This document shows positions 7,376-16,652 of a DNA stretch of 64,000 nucleotides, piece by piece. The translations under genes were made by a program, and so were the position numbers. The DNA is from Bacteroidota bacterium. Its GTDB lineage: Bacteria; Bacteroidota; Ignavibacteria; Palsa-1295. Below the pieces are notes generated by a model that saw only the letters and a list, made by a program, of their open reading frames with translations, was not told where the DNA came from and made no database searches. Position 1 is the stretch's first letter. Every line of letters starts with the position of its first letter. The stretch is from contig JAJPIO010000009.1 in assembly GCA_021324735.1 (NCBI GenBank), positions 186,001 through 250,000 of the forward strand, in the 5' to 3' direction.

Positions 7376-9436
7376 GTGACGATATTCGAAAGGCTACTCT
7401 CCCGTCCTGTATATTTCGCCATTCTTGTGGCGTTGGTTGCGTTTGTTATATACCTTCAAACACTGGCGCCAAGTGTCGATTGGATCGATGCCGGTGAACT
7501 GGCAACGGTCTGTACCACACTTGGTATTGCGCATCCAACAGGCTATCCATTATTCACACTGATCGGATGGATCTTCGCGCATCTTCCCATCGCGGGCTCA
7601 GCAATACTTCACCTGAATATCATGGCAGCGTTTTTCACGGCGCTGGGTGCTGGAGGGATCGTCTTTCTCGCGACCGAATTATTCCAATATTGGATGCCGG
7701 AGCGTATCGGGATTAAAGAGAAGAGAGTCGAGAGTAAAGGGGCGTCGACAAAAAATAAAAGCCGACGCTTAATGGAAAATACCAATAAGGGTTCTTTAAA
7801 TAAAGCGACGTCGTTTACTCTCCGTCCACTACCCTTAGCAATACTTGCGGCGTCTGCTTCAGGGGTAGCGGCGGCTTTCAGTGCAACCTGGTGGGATCAA
7901 TCGACTTCGATCGAAGTCTATCCGGTGCATCTCTGTATGGTGCCGATAGTATTGACCTTCTTTTTAAGAATGCTTCGCCAGGAAGAAGACGAGAATGTTG
8001 CACGGGATGGAAAATTGTTCGCATTAACGCTGGGGCTCAGCTTTGCGAACCACATGACGACAATTCTTATCGCTCCTGCGACACTCTACATGTTCTTCGC
8101 CCGCTACGGCTTTGCAGGATCTGCCTGGCGAAGAATTATTAAGTTAGCACCTTTTTTTATCATCGGTCTGGCAGTTTATATTTATCTCCCCATCCGATCT
8201 GCGATGTATCCAATCATGGATTGGGGACATCCGACAACTTGGGGTGCCTTTCTGCGTCATGTAACCGGTGGCCAGTACAAAATTTGGATGTTCAGCGGTT
8301 CAGGTGCGGCTGCCAAACAGTGGGCATATTTCTGGTCGAGAGTGCCCAAAGAGTTTACGATCCTAGGTGCAATAATAGCGCTTGCCGGAGTGTGGCAGAT
8401 GTTCATGTCTGCAAGCGTGCGGCGAACTCACATTCTTGCCTTTACGCTTCTTCTCTTTTTCGGTTGTCTTCTTTATTCGATCAATTACGACATTCACGAT
8501 ATTGATTCATACTTCTTGCTGGCTTATCTTGCGATCTCGCTATGGATCGGTGCAGGGGCGATTGCTATAGCGAGATATGCATCGACGATCAAAAAAGAAT
8601 ATGTGCTAGCAGCGATAGTGATCCTTCTTGGGACGATCGAGATAGCAGGAAACTATAAGGATGTTGATGAAAGTGGCAATTACATGGTTGAGGACTATAC
8701 TAAAAATGTCCTCACTAATTTGCCGCCTAACGCTATAATTTTCTCCACACAGTGGGATTTTTGGGTAAGCGGAGCTTTTTACTTTCAATTAGTCGAACAT
8801 CTTCGGCCGGACGTACTGGTGATCGATAAAGCGATGCTCCGTGATAGACCATGGTATTATGCAGAGCTTATAAAACGAGCACCCACTGTTTTCGGCAAAG
8901 TAAAGCCGGAGATGGATAATTTCCTTCACTATCTGTGGGCGTTCGATCGAGGTGAACCGTTCAACGAAGGCGCGATCGCTCCCGCCTATGAGCAATTTAC
9001 TTCTGCATTGGTCGAACGCAATCTGGATCGTCCGATCTTTATTACGCAAGAAATGGTCGATGAACGGGACGACCTTTTTGCACCACATATGAAAGTGGTG
9101 CCTGGCGGTATCGCGTATCGTTTGGTACCGAGAGATACTACCTTCGATATACTAGCGCCGAAAATTCGGTGGAGAGATAAGTCTTATCGTAAGCGTGATT
9201 ACTATACGGATGATTCACGCCTACTTCAGGCCATTCCGATGGTAAGCTATGCGCAGACGAGATTGCAACATGGTGATAAAGAGAGTGCGAAGCAGTTTCT
9301 CGATGCTGCGCTACGGCTTACACCAGATTTAGACGCAAACATTGAGGAATTAAGCGATCGGGATAAATCGATCGCCATCGCAGCAAACGAAAAATTTACT
9401 CAAATACAGGCACTTCGCAAACAACTCGGCCAGTAA
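7376..9436 (+). CDS. DUF2723 / TMEM260-like polytopic membrane protein (GT-C glycosyltransferase type)
   Basis: 686 residues starting at GTG. The N-terminal signature of this family is clear: a membrane helix (12-32), then DWIDAGELATV with GIAHPTGYPLF (residues 35-60). About ten further hydrophobic segments follow to near residue 420, then a soluble C-terminal part. Known relatives include eukaryotic TMEM260, a protein O-mannosyltransferase, and bacterial proteins of glycan or protein modification; the acidic pair after the first helix is typical of GT-C enzymes. Residues about 109-150 form a Lys/Arg/Ser-rich loop that looks like a lineage-specific insertion. The next gene encodes a phosphoglucose/phosphomannose isomerase, which would fit a mannose supply, but that link is inference. 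Confidence 0.85.
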   Translation: MTIFERLLSRPVYFAILVALVAFVIYLQTLAPSVDWIDAGELATVCTTLGIAHPTGYPLFTLIGWIFAHLPIAGSAILHLNIMAAFFTALGAGGIVFLATELFQYWMPERIGIKEKRVESKGASTKNKSRRLMENTNKGSLNKATSFTLRPLPLAILAASASGVAAAFSATWWDQSTSIEVYPVHLCMVPIVLTFFLRMLRQEEDENVARDGKLFALTLGLSFANHMTTILIAPATLYMFFARYGFAGSAWRRIIKLAPFFIIGLAVYIYLPIRSAMYPIMDWGHPTTWGAFLRHVTGGQYKIWMFSGSGAAAKQWAYFWSRVPKEFTILGAIIALAGVWQMFMSASVRRTHILAFTLLLFFGCLLYSINYDIHDIDSYFLLAYLAISLWIGAGAIAIARYASTIKKEYVLAAIVILLGTIEIAGNYKDVDESGNYMVEDYTKNVLTNLPPNAIIFSTQWDFWVSGAFYFQLVEHLRPDVLVIDKAMLRDRPWYYAELIKRAPTVFGKVKPEMDNFLHYLWAFDRGEPFNEGAIAPAYEQFTSALVERNLDRPIFITQEMVDERDDLFAPHMKVVPGGIAYRLVPRDTTFDILAPKIRWRDKSYRKRDYYTDDSRLLQAIPMVSYAQTRLQHGDKESAKQFLDAALRLTPDLDANIEELSDRDKSIAIAANEKFTQIQALRKQLGQ

Positions 9437-9439
9437 TCT

Positions 9440-10507
9440 ATGAGCTTTGTACACCGGATCACTTCAGAAGATATTCGCCGGATCGACTCTGGCGATATGG
9501 CTGGTCATATTGCTCGCATGGGCGAGCACATTCGTGAAGCAATAGGGTTTTCGAATGTGGGACTGAAAGGTACCTCGTTGCCACAAAATGTTCGTTCTGT
9601 GGTAGTACTTGGAATGGGCGGTTCAGCTATCGGCGCCGATCTTGTCCGATCGTATCTTTCAAATAAGCTGCCTGTCCCGATCGTTGTAAACAGATCTTAC
9701 GATCTTCCTTCTTTTGTCGATTCGAATACACTTGTTATTGCTTCGAGCTATTCCGGGAATACCGAAGAAACGCTTTCGGCATTCGAACAAGCTATCGAGA
9801 AAAAATTAGCGATCGTGTGCATTACGACCGGTGGAAAGCTCGCGGAGCGAGCAAAACAATTGGGGCTACCGGTTATTTCACAGCGTGCGGGAATGCAGCC
9901 TCGTGCGGCGCTTGCATTTTCGTTTGTACCGGTGCTTTTGACACTTGAAAAGTTAGGATTAACTTCCAACGAAAATCAAAATGTGGAAAAGCTCGCCGCT
10001 TTTTTAGATTCTTTAGCGGAGCAGTATGGAACGGCACATTTGGAAGATACTAATACTGCATTTCATCTTGCAGGCGACCTGATGCACCGTATTCCGGTCT
10101 TTTACTCATCTCAGGAATTGGAAGCAATTTCGCTTCGGTGGCGTGGGCAGTTACAAGAGAATGCCAAGCATATAGCATTCGGGAATGTCCTTCCGGAAAT
10201 GAATCATAACGAGATCAATGGATGGGGGCATCCAATAGATTTAGTCCAGCACTTTTCAGTCGCTTTATTACGGTCTCAGGCGGACGACCATGCTCGGGTG
10301 GCCAAGCGGTTCAGCGCGCTTAAAGAAATATTGGGTACGAAGCAAGTGCCGGTTACCGAGTTATTTGCCGAAGGCGAAACGCGCCTCGAGCGGATATTCA
10401 GTCTTATCGCGTTAGCAGATTGGACCAGCCTTTATATGGGGCTTTTTGCGGGTACCGATCCGACGCCAATCCCGACTATTGATCTTTTAAAGCAGAAGAT
10501 GAGCTAA
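9440..10507 (+). CDS. Bifunctional phosphoglucose/phosphomannose isomerase
   Basis: 355 residues with two SIS domains. Sugar-phosphate binding motifs are GMGGSAIGADL (58-68) and SSYSGNTEET (102-111). The C-terminal signature SLRWRGQLQENAKH (231-244) followed by EMNHNEINGW (253-262) is that of the Pyrobaculum-type Pgi/Pmi family, supplying the catalytic Glu and His. These cytoplasmic enzymes interconvert glucose-6-phosphate or mannose-6-phosphate with fructose-6-phosphate. It follows the DUF2723 gene by 3 nt, so the two are co-transcribed, linking hexose-phosphate supply with a probable glycosyltransferase. The family is clear; the preferred sugar is not. Confidence 0.88.
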   Translation: MSFVHRITSEDIRRIDSGDMAGHIARMGEHIREAIGFSNVGLKGTSLPQNVRSVVVLGMGGSAIGADLVRSYLSNKLPVPIVVNRSYDLPSFVDSNTLVIASSYSGNTEETLSAFEQAIEKKLAIVCITTGGKLAERAKQLGLPVISQRAGMQPRAALAFSFVPVLLTLEKLGLTSNENQNVEKLAAFLDSLAEQYGTAHLEDTNTAFHLAGDLMHRIPVFYSSQELEAISLRWRGQLQENAKHIAFGNVLPEMNHNEINGWGHPIDLVQHFSVALLRSQADDHARVAKRFSALKEILGTKQVPVTELFAEGETRLERIFSLIALADWTSLYMGLFAGTDPTPIPTIDLLKQKMS

Positions 10508-10571
10508 GCCCATCGTTTCTTAACACAGCTTTTACTATTTCGTATTTTCGCAATATAAGAAAGGATAGTTT

Positions 10572-11879
10572 ATGCGAAAGTTTTTTTGGGGTGCTGTTGT
10601 GACAATCCTGTCCGTCACGAGCGCTTTTTCACAGGTTCCATCCTGGCGTGTTATTAATAATAGTTTGGTAAGCGGGTATACAGAGGTCGTTTTCGCAACG
10701 GATACGATCGGATACCTCGCTGGTGCAGTCCAGGGTAATTCGCACTCTATGCTACGCAGTGCGGATACCGGCTCGGATTTTTCGAATATCAATTTTCCGG
10801 GTTTTGTAAGTACTTTTGCCACCAACATGAGCTGGCCAACGCCTCAAAACGGCTATGTGTCCGTAGACACTGGTACGGCTCCAAACAATTCTGTGTTTGT
10901 GCTAAGCACGAGCAACGGTGGCTCCAGCTGGACGGTTTATTCGATCAATAATACTTTACAGCTTCAGAATATTTATTTTCCCAGCGTTTCTATCGGCTAT
11001 GCAACAGGAAGCCTTTCGAATGGTGAAGGTTATTTTATTGCCAAGACGACAAACGGCGGTCAGACGTGGGCTTCGATCTATAAATCGGATAATTACGTCA
11101 ATTATAGCCATCTCTACTTTCCGAGTGCGACGAGCGGTATGTTGCTCGCTCTAAACTCCGCTACGAATGTGGTCAATGTAGCCTACACAACGGATGGTGG
11201 AACGAGCTTTAAATTCTCATCGCTAAGAACAGATTCTGCAGCGAATTTCCTGCATTGGAATGATGATGGGTCCTGGCTGGCAGGCGCTGATAGTGTATAT
11301 CGCTCAACCGATTCGGGACGTACGTGGAAGAGCGTAGTCTCCTACGATACTTCTGCTGGACCTGCTTCCGTCGCTACGTTTAATGGTAAAATGGGCTTTG
11401 CATTTCGTCAGAATGAGCCTATCGTACTTGCTACCACCGATTACGGTGCCACCTGGGCCTCGACTCGGCTTCCGACCGCCGGTAGTCCGAATGATACGCT
11501 TACCCCGGTAGCAGCGTCGATGCCTTCTGGTCGCGTCGCGTACCTATTAGCTTCCGACGCCTTTGCTACCTCGGATGTATTGTTAAAAATACCGATTCCA
11601 CAGTCGAATGGTGGCGGTGGCAATGGTGTCGTACAAAATCAGGAAGGTGAAAAAATTTCCTTTGCGGCTTCAGTTCAATCGCCCTGGATCATACTTTCCG
11701 CCGATCCGGAAGCAATGAATCGCTCCATTCAGGTAGTTGATGTGCTTGGCAGACCATGCGGTTCCGTGGACCTTATGGCCGGCACATCGGAGGCGCGTAT
11801 GCTGCTCAGCAATTTACACTCGGGCGATTACTTTGCCCGTTTGGGGAATGCAGTCGTGAAATTTACCGTGTGGGAATAA
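10572..11879 (+). CDS. Secreted Ycf48-like beta-propeller protein with T9SS-like C-terminus
   Basis: 435 residues. A signal peptide (MRKFFWGAVVTILSVTSAFS) is followed by repeated blades with BNR/Ycf48 character: SNGGSSWTVYS, TTNGGQTWASI, STDSGRTWKSV and TTDYGATWAST each carry the S/T-x-D/N-x-G-x-T/S-W core. The last ~75 residues (WIILSADPEAMNRSIQVV, then LHSGDYFARL) resemble a type A sorting domain of type IX secretion. Likely exported and cell-surface attached or released; function unknown. AAGGA at 10561-10565 is a passable ribosome site. It ends just before a strong terminator. Confidence 0.75.
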   Translation: MRKFFWGAVVTILSVTSAFSQVPSWRVINNSLVSGYTEVVFATDTIGYLAGAVQGNSHSMLRSADTGSDFSNINFPGFVSTFATNMSWPTPQNGYVSVDTGTAPNNSVFVLSTSNGGSSWTVYSINNTLQLQNIYFPSVSIGYATGSLSNGEGYFIAKTTNGGQTWASIYKSDNYVNYSHLYFPSATSGMLLALNSATNVVNVAYTTDGGTSFKFSSLRTDSAANFLHWNDDGSWLAGADSVYRSTDSGRTWKSVVSYDTSAGPASVATFNGKMGFAFRQNEPIVLATTDYGATWASTRLPTAGSPNDTLTPVAASMPSGRVAYLLASDAFATSDVLLKIPIPQSNGGGGNGVVQNQEGEKISFAASVQSPWIILSADPEAMNRSIQVVDVLGRPCGSVDLMAGTSEARMLLSNLHSGDYFARLGNAVVKFTVWE

Positions 11880-11901
11880 ACGACTAAGTTATTAAAGTAA
11901 A

Positions 11902-11936
11902 AAAAGCTGCGCTCACATTATGTGAGCGCAGCTTTT
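11902..11936. terminator. Bidirectional terminator between convergent genes
   Basis: A perfect 16-bp stem (11902-11917 with 11921-11936, core AGCTGCGCTCACA) with a 3-nt loop TTA. The outer A/T pairs give a short T-run on either strand. It sits between the Ycf48-like gene (+, ends 11879) and etfA (-, ends 11966) and should stop both. Confidence 0.88.
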
Positions 11937-11965
11937 AACTTTTACGTTGAGACTTTTACCTATGT

Positions 11966-12931
11966 TTAATGTGATCTCAGCTTTTTGATCTCTTCCGTCA
12001 GAGCAGGCAACACTTCGAATGCGTCTCCAACAAGGCCATAGTCGGCAATAGAGAAGATCGGAGCATTCTCATCTTTATTGATTGCGACGATCGTCTTTGA
12101 ACTCGACATGCCAGCTAAATGCTGGACGGCGCCGGAAATACCGATTGCCACATAGAGAGTTGGAGAGACGGTTTTGCCAGTCTGGCCGACTTGTTCAGCA
12201 TGAGGCCGCCACCCAGCATCAACCACGGCACGTGAGGCACCAGTCGCAGCGCCGAAAGCTTCGGCAAGGTTCTCGATAAGTGTCCAGTGCTCCGGCCCCC
12301 GCATACCTCGGCCACCAGAAACGATAATATCAGCCTCGGCAACATCCAATTTGCCCTGCGATAAAGTAAGAGCAGTGGTGTGCTCGCTGAAATCTGTATC
12401 CTGAAATGAGACGCTAACGTTTTGCACCGCTGGCGTGCTGGCCGCAGCATCCTTCGATGGTTTCCAGAGGTTTGGGCGAGTTGAAAATACTTTGACTGGT
12501 GTGGTCACCCGGACGCTCATTTGTGCCTTGCCGGCATAAACGGGATGCGTTGCAACGATATCGCCATTAGAATTTGTAAAGGCGGTCACATCAGGTACAT
12601 AGCCGGCCTCAAGGCGAATAGCGGCTCGAGGAGCAAGGTCCTTTCCACGGCCCGTGGCTCCGACGAGAACAACTTCGGCATTAGCTTGCTTTGCGATCTC
12701 GGCGAGTGCTCGAGCCGTTGCACGAGAAGAATACTTTGCCAGGCGAGCATCAGAAGCGGCGAATACCGTCTGAACATTCAAAGTCTTTGCTTGCTCAACG
12801 AGTGCATTGGCTTCTGCGCCGATCACTGCGGCGTGTACGGTCCCGCCTAAGGCATGTGCCGCACTAATAGCTTCTAACGACGGCTTACGGATTCGCCCGT
12901 TACGTTCTTCGAGATAAACCAGGATATTCAT
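11966..12931 (-). CDS. etfA: Electron transfer flavoprotein alpha subunit
   Basis: 321 residues, normal length. The N-terminal half has the nucleotide-binding-like alpha/beta fold ([18 protein letters not shown]). The C-terminal FAD domain shows [12 protein letters not shown] (205-216), [11 protein letters not shown] (231-241), QVGQTGK (247-253), [12 protein letters not shown] (264-275) and the terminal [15 protein letters not shown] (285-299), together the ETF-alpha/FixB signature. With EtfB it carries electrons from acyl-CoA dehydrogenases to ETF:quinone oxidoreductase; no such oxidoreductase is in the window, but an acyl-CoA dehydrogenase lies at 48762-49919. It follows etfB by 24 nt. Confidence 0.95.
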   Translation of the reverse strand: MNILVYLEERNGRIRKPSLEAISAAHALGGTVHAAVIGAEANALVEQAKTLNVQTVFAASDARLAKYSSRATARALAEIAKQANAEVVLVGATGRGKDLAPRAAIRLEAGYVPDVTAFTNSNGDIVATHPVYAGKAQMSVRVTTPVKVFSTRPNLWKPSKDAAASTPAVQNVSVSFQDTDFSEHTTALTLSQGKLDVAEADIIVSGGRGMRGPEHWTLIENLAEAFGAATGASRAVVDAGWRPHAEQVGQTGKTVSPTLYVAIGISGAVQHLAGMSSSKTIVAINKDENAPIFSIADYGLVGDAFEVLPALTEEIKKLRSH

Positions 12932-12955
12932 AGTCGTTCTTGTTGAGGGCGAGAA

Positions 12956-13708
12956 TTAAATTATTTTTGCTTCTTCGTGGAGCATCCGTGCAAGTTCATG
13001 GGCAGCTTGTGAAGCATTCCCATCTATTTTTACGATCTTATTAGCCCGCTTTTTCTCCGGCTTCGTCATTTCAACGATTTCGGTTCGTTTCGCTCCCGGT
13101 GCACCAGAAACTTCCTGTATTGGCTTTTGCTTCGCCTTCATGATGTTCGGCAACGAGGGATACCGTGGCTCATTTAACCCCTTCTGTGCTGCGACAATAC
13201 ATGGCATATCGAGTTGTATGGTCTCGCGGCCGCCTTCGACTTCCTTTTCAACGGTTGCCTTATTTCCCTCGATGTTAAGAGCAACAGCAACGGTGGCGGC
13301 TGGAAGATCGAGCAGCTCCGAAAGCATGGAAGCGATCTCCATACCATCGAAGTCGATCGACTGCTTACCAAGCAGGATAAGATCGGGACTGAGCGGCTTG
13401 ATCGCTGCTGCAAGCATATCAGCCACTTGAAAAGAATCGCTTTTATCCCCTTTAACAAGAATTCCTTTATCGGCGCCCATGGCAAGTGCCTGGCGGATTG
13501 CTTCCTTTGCATTATCGGCACCGACCGAAATGGCAGTTACTTCGCCTTTAAACTTATCGCGAAGGCGAAGCGCCTCCTCGACAGCAAACTCATCGTATGG
13601 ATTCAGAATAAACTTTACTCCGGCCGGGTCCATCGACTTTTTGTCGGCTCCGACATTGATTCGAGTGGTCGTGTCCGGAACGTGACTGACGCAAACAATA
13701 ATATTCAT
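12956..13708 (-). CDS. etfB: Electron transfer flavoprotein beta subunit
   Basis: 250 residues, full length. Motifs: MNIIVCVSHVPDT at the start, NPYDEFAVEEALRLRD (near 37-52), a GADKGILVKGD segment and GKQSIDFDGMEIASML, the AMP-binding and recognition-loop region of EtfB. The subunit binds AMP and contacts dehydrogenase partners. It is the first of the etfB-etfA pair, preceded in the same direction by a small unknown gene and a methyltransferase. A long open frame on the other strand over this gene is only a shadow. Confidence 0.95.
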   Translation of the reverse strand: MNIIVCVSHVPDTTTRINVGADKKSMDPAGVKFILNPYDEFAVEEALRLRDKFKGEVTAISVGADNAKEAIRQALAMGADKGILVKGDKSDSFQVADMLAAAIKPLSPDLILLGKQSIDFDGMEIASMLSELLDLPAATVAVALNIEGNKATVEKEVEGGRETIQLDMPCIVAAQKGLNEPRYPSLPNIMKAKQKPIQEVSGAPGAKRTEIVEMTKPEKKRANKIVKIDGNASQAAHELARMLHEEAKII

Positions 13709-13765
13709 CGCTATAGAAAGCGGCCGTTTTGCCGCAGTAATTCTCGAAACCGCAAGGGAGAAATC

Positions 13766-14095
13766 TTACGGCTCAATTATGAAAGAAAGCGCCTCGTCAA
13801 GGTTTTCGTCCATTTCGATCACTTCCAAATTGCCGTATGGTGTGATGAAATGGGGATAGTCCTTATGCGCGGCGGTCTTGAACACGAGGCGACGGTTCAA
13901 AATTTCAAATAAGTCTTTCGAAAGAAGGAGCTTGGAAATAGATTGCCCTTTTTCATAAAGGTATCGGCTATGGGCATAGATGGCGCTCTTAATGGCATCG
14001 TAGGAAAGATCGTCTTCCGACAATTTTACGCGGACAAGATCGGCCAGACCATCCGAACTTACCGGAGGTACTTGAGGAGATTCTGTTTCAGACAT
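13766..14095 (-). CDS. Small conserved-looking protein of unknown function
   Basis: 109 residues, not recognised. Predicted as mostly helical, acidic at the N-terminus (MSETESPQVPPVSSDGL) with a hydrophobic strand-rich end (NLEVIEMDENLDEALSFII). No cysteines, signal peptide or membrane segment. It sits between a methyltransferase gene (41 nt upstream) and etfB (57 nt downstream) on the same strand, so it is probably in the same transcript. Coding seems real because the frame fills the gap between two genes exactly. Confidence 0.6.
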   Translation of the reverse strand: MSETESPQVPPVSSDGLADLVRVKLSEDDLSYDAIKSAIYAHSRYLYEKGQSISKLLLSKDLFEILNRRLVFKTAAHKDYPHFITPYGNLEVIEMDENLDEALSFIIEP

Positions 14096-14136
14096 TTATA
14101 AAGCAAACAATGCTACCCAAAAGAGGTTGCCTGCAA

Positions 14137-14898
14137 TTACAATTTGCCAGCGTAGAGCAAGGTTTGATATCTGATATCGACATGCCCATCAATAGCATAT
14201 TTATCGAATATCGTTCTTAATCGAGCAATCATTGGTTCATAGCCAGCCTCTTCCATATTAGGGACGTAGGAAGAGGAAAGCAGGCGGCCTTTGACACCTT
14301 CGTAATCCAATCGTTGAATATTCTCGAACTGTAGTTCGATGACCTCTTTTCCGCGATAAAAATCGTGGACTTGTTTCGAATCAATATTTCGATGATTGAT
14401 CTGATTATAATCAGTACCAAATTCCTGTAATAGATTTTCGTACCCGATAAGAAAGGGGGTCGTATCCGTTTCTCGATCATTCCATAAAATAACCAGCCAG
14501 CCATCCGGCTTTAAAATTCGTTTGAATTCGCGATATGCGTCATCGAATTTAAACCAATGAAATGCCTGTCCGGCAACAATGTAATCGACCGAGCGATCGG
14601 GTAGTGTGGTCGCCTCGGCTATTCCATTGAGACTGCGAAAATTCTTGTATGTGGCAAGATACCGCTCGCCAGCTTCGCGCATCTCTTTATTGGGCTCGAT
14701 CCCATAAACGAAGTTGCTATTATTAAGAAATAGCTCAGCTGAGAATCCTGTACCCGAACCAATATCTGCGATAATATGCCTCGGAACGAGGCCAGTCCGT
14801 TCTTTGAGGGCGGAAAGAACGCTCGAAGGATAATGCGGACGGTATTTTATATAAGCATCCACTCGTGATGAAAAACGTTCGGTTGAACTTGCGCTCAT
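14137..14898 (-). CDS. Class I SAM-dependent methyltransferase
   Basis: I start it at the ATG at 14898 (253 residues); an in-frame ATG at 14988 would add 30 residues with no conserved content and run into the promoter region of the divergent gene. Motif I is IADIGSGTGFSAELF (43-57), the acidic end of strand 2 is GIEPNKEM, a middle motif is PDRSVDYIVAGQAFHWF and motif after is LKPDGWLVILWND. The FHWF segment and overall form are those of the UbiE/Tam-like Methyltransf_11 group in which the target is a small molecule. The substrate is unknown. First gene of the transcript leading to etfBA. Confidence 0.82.
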   Translation of the reverse strand: MSASSTERFSSRVDAYIKYRPHYPSSVLSALKERTGLVPRHIIADIGSGTGFSAELFLNNSNFVYGIEPNKEMREAGERYLATYKNFRSLNGIAEATTLPDRSVDYIVAGQAFHWFKFDDAYREFKRILKPDGWLVILWNDRETDTTPFLIGYENLLQEFGTDYNQINHRNIDSKQVHDFYRGKEVIELQFENIQRLDYEGVKGRLLSSSYVPNMEEAGYEPMIARLRTIFDKYAIDGHVDIRYQTLLYAGKL

Positions 14899-14966
14899 AT
14901 TCAAATTTACGAATGAACCGGGACCACGTTTCGAGCAACTCCCAAAAAGAAGAACCGGAATTGTCG

Positions 14967-14974
14967 TAACTTTG
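14967..14974 (+). promoter_or_regulatory. Possible -7 element of Bacteroidota type
   Basis: TAACTTTG matches the TAnnTTTG -7 consensus and lies 24 nt before the start of the PhoU-like gene. No TTG at the expected -33 spacing, so this is weak. Confidence 0.25.
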
Positions 14975-14997
14975 CAGCGCAAGATCATTTATCGCTC

Positions 14998-15645
14998 ATG
15001 GGCTTCGGTACATTTATCAGGCGTCTCCTTCCTCAAGAGAACCAATATTTTAACTTATTTACCAGCAATATTGCCAACATTCAGGAGGCCGCGACCGACC
15101 TGCGTAAGCTCCTGGATGCAAAAAGCACGGCTGATCGCAAGATCCTGATCACCCGGATCGAAGACGCCGAGCACCGTGGGGACCAGATCACCCACGATAT
15201 TTTTGCTGACCTTTCCAAGACCTTCGTTACCCCCATCGACCGAGAGGATATTCACGCCTTGGCGTCCGATATTGATGATATCCTCGATCTCATGGAGGAC
15301 GTAGCGGTTCGCACCATGCTTTATGAAGTGAAGGAATTCCCGCCGGAGTGCCGCGACCTGACCGACACCCTGTTGCATGCGGTTGAGGACTTGGCTATAG
15401 CCGTACCTATGCTTGGGGATATGAAGAATCATGAAACGATCCTTCGTGCTTGTGAGCACGTGAACACATGTGAGAATGCTGGCGACGATATCTACCACAA
15501 TGCGATCGCACGACTCTTTCAGGAGATGAAAGATCCTATCGAGCTGATCAAACTTAAGGAAATTCTTTCTGATATTGAAGAAGCCATCGACAAATGCGAG
15601 CATGTTGCAAATTTGATTGAAGGCGTGGTAGTCAAATACGCGTAG
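14998..15645 (+). CDS. PhoU-like DUF47 protein, partner of Pit phosphate transporter
   Basis: 215 residues, all-helical with the repeated acidic metal-binding motifs of PhoU-like proteins: EDAEHRGDQITHDIF (near 58-72) and CENAGDDIYHNAIARL (near 158-173), plus FVTPIDREDIHALA. DUF47 genes usually stand directly before a Pit-type phosphate permease, as here (6-nt gap), and are thought to tune its activity. Cytoplasmic. Regulation by phosphate is plausible but no Pho box can be defined from this sequence. Confidence 0.9.
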   Translation: MGFGTFIRRLLPQENQYFNLFTSNIANIQEAATDLRKLLDAKSTADRKILITRIEDAEHRGDQITHDIFADLSKTFVTPIDREDIHALASDIDDILDLMEDVAVRTMLYEVKEFPPECRDLTDTLLHAVEDLAIAVPMLGDMKNHETILRACEHVNTCENAGDDIYHNAIARLFQEMKDPIELIKLKEILSDIEEAIDKCEHVANLIEGVVVKYA

Positions 15646-15651
15646 GTTACT

Positions 15652-16647
15652 GTGACTCTGATTATTATTGTTGTTTGTATCGCGTTCGTCTTTGATTTTT
15701 TCAACGGCTTTCACGATGCGGCGAACTCCATTGCAACGGTCGTTTCGACCCGTGTTCTTTCCCCAGTGCAGGCCGTCATTTGGGCTGCATTCTTTAATTT
15801 TGTCGCGGTCTTTGGGTTTGGTACCGCGGTTGCCAAGACTGTTGGCTCCGGCATGGTGGATATTAGTATTGTCACCACGTATGTCGTGTTAGCTGCCCTG
15901 CTTGGTGCAATTATATGGGACATCATTACCTGGTGGCTTGGACTTCCGACAAGTTCATCGCATGCGCTCGTAGGTGCTTATGCTGGAGCTGCCGTAGCAA
16001 GAGCAGGCACGACCAGCGTTATCATTGCTTCCGGTTGGACGAAGACACTTCTTTTTATCGTTCTTGCCCCGCTCTTCGGTCTTATACTCGGATTTTTTAT
16101 TTTTTTGTTAGTTACCTGGTTGTCGCGTAAGCGTTCACCAATGGCGGTCGATCGCTGGTTTAGGCACGGACAGTTGGTCTCTGCCGCCGCGTATTCACTC
16201 GGTCACGGCACCAACGATGCGCAGAAGACAATGGGCATTGTGGCTGGACTTTTGTTCGCAAATCATTTGATCCCGACATTTGAAATTCCGACGTGGGTTA
16301 TCTTCTGTGCCTATCTTTCGATGGGTATTGGAACGATGTCTGGCGGCTGGAGGATCGTCCGCACGATGGGAATGCGCATTACCGAGTTAAAACCGATCGG
16401 TGGATTTGCCGCAGAACTTGCTTCTTCAGTATCCTTATTCGGTGCTTCGGCACTAGGCGTGCCGGTTTCGACCACCCATACGATCACGGGAGCGATCGTG
16501 GGAGTAGGCTCGCTACGTAGACTTTCAGCAGTACGATGGGGTGTTGCCACACGCATTATCTGGGCGTGGGTATTAACGATCCCCGCCAGCGGCGGGATCG
16601 CTATGTTGTGTTACTATGGGTTAGAAGCATTAGGGTATGCTAAGTAA
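15652..16647 (+). CDS. pit: Inorganic phosphate transporter, PitA family
   Basis: 331 residues from a GTG start. The family signature is present twice as expected: FDFFNGFHDAANSIATVV near the N-terminus (17-34) and HGTNDAQKTMGIVAG (near 184-198). About ten membrane helices. Pit permeases import metal-phosphate complexes driven by the proton gradient. It is coupled to the preceding DUF47 gene. Slightly short compared with E. coli PitA (499 residues) but normal for the DUF47-linked subgroup. Confidence 0.93.
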   Translation: MTLIIIVVCIAFVFDFFNGFHDAANSIATVVSTRVLSPVQAVIWAAFFNFVAVFGFGTAVAKTVGSGMVDISIVTTYVVLAALLGAIIWDIITWWLGLPTSSSHALVGAYAGAAVARAGTTSVIIASGWTKTLLFIVLAPLFGLILGFFIFLLVTWLSRKRSPMAVDRWFRHGQLVSAAAYSLGHGTNDAQKTMGIVAGLLFANHLIPTFEIPTWVIFCAYLSMGIGTMSGGWRIVRTMGMRITELKPIGGFAAELASSVSLFGASALGVPVSTTHTITGAIVGVGSLRRLSAVRWGVATRIIWAWVLTIPASGGIAMLCYYGLEALGYAK

Positions 16648-16652
16648 TTTAA

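Noticed and set aside
13214-13912. 232-codon open frame on the plus strand opposite etfB and the small 109-residue gene
   Set aside because: It lies antisense to the strongly conserved etfB and has no recognisable domain or ribosome site; the frame is a composition shadow.
15055-15714. 219-codon frame antisense to the DUF47 gene and into pit
   Set aside because: Antisense to two clearly conserved genes with intact motifs; no start signal and no domain.
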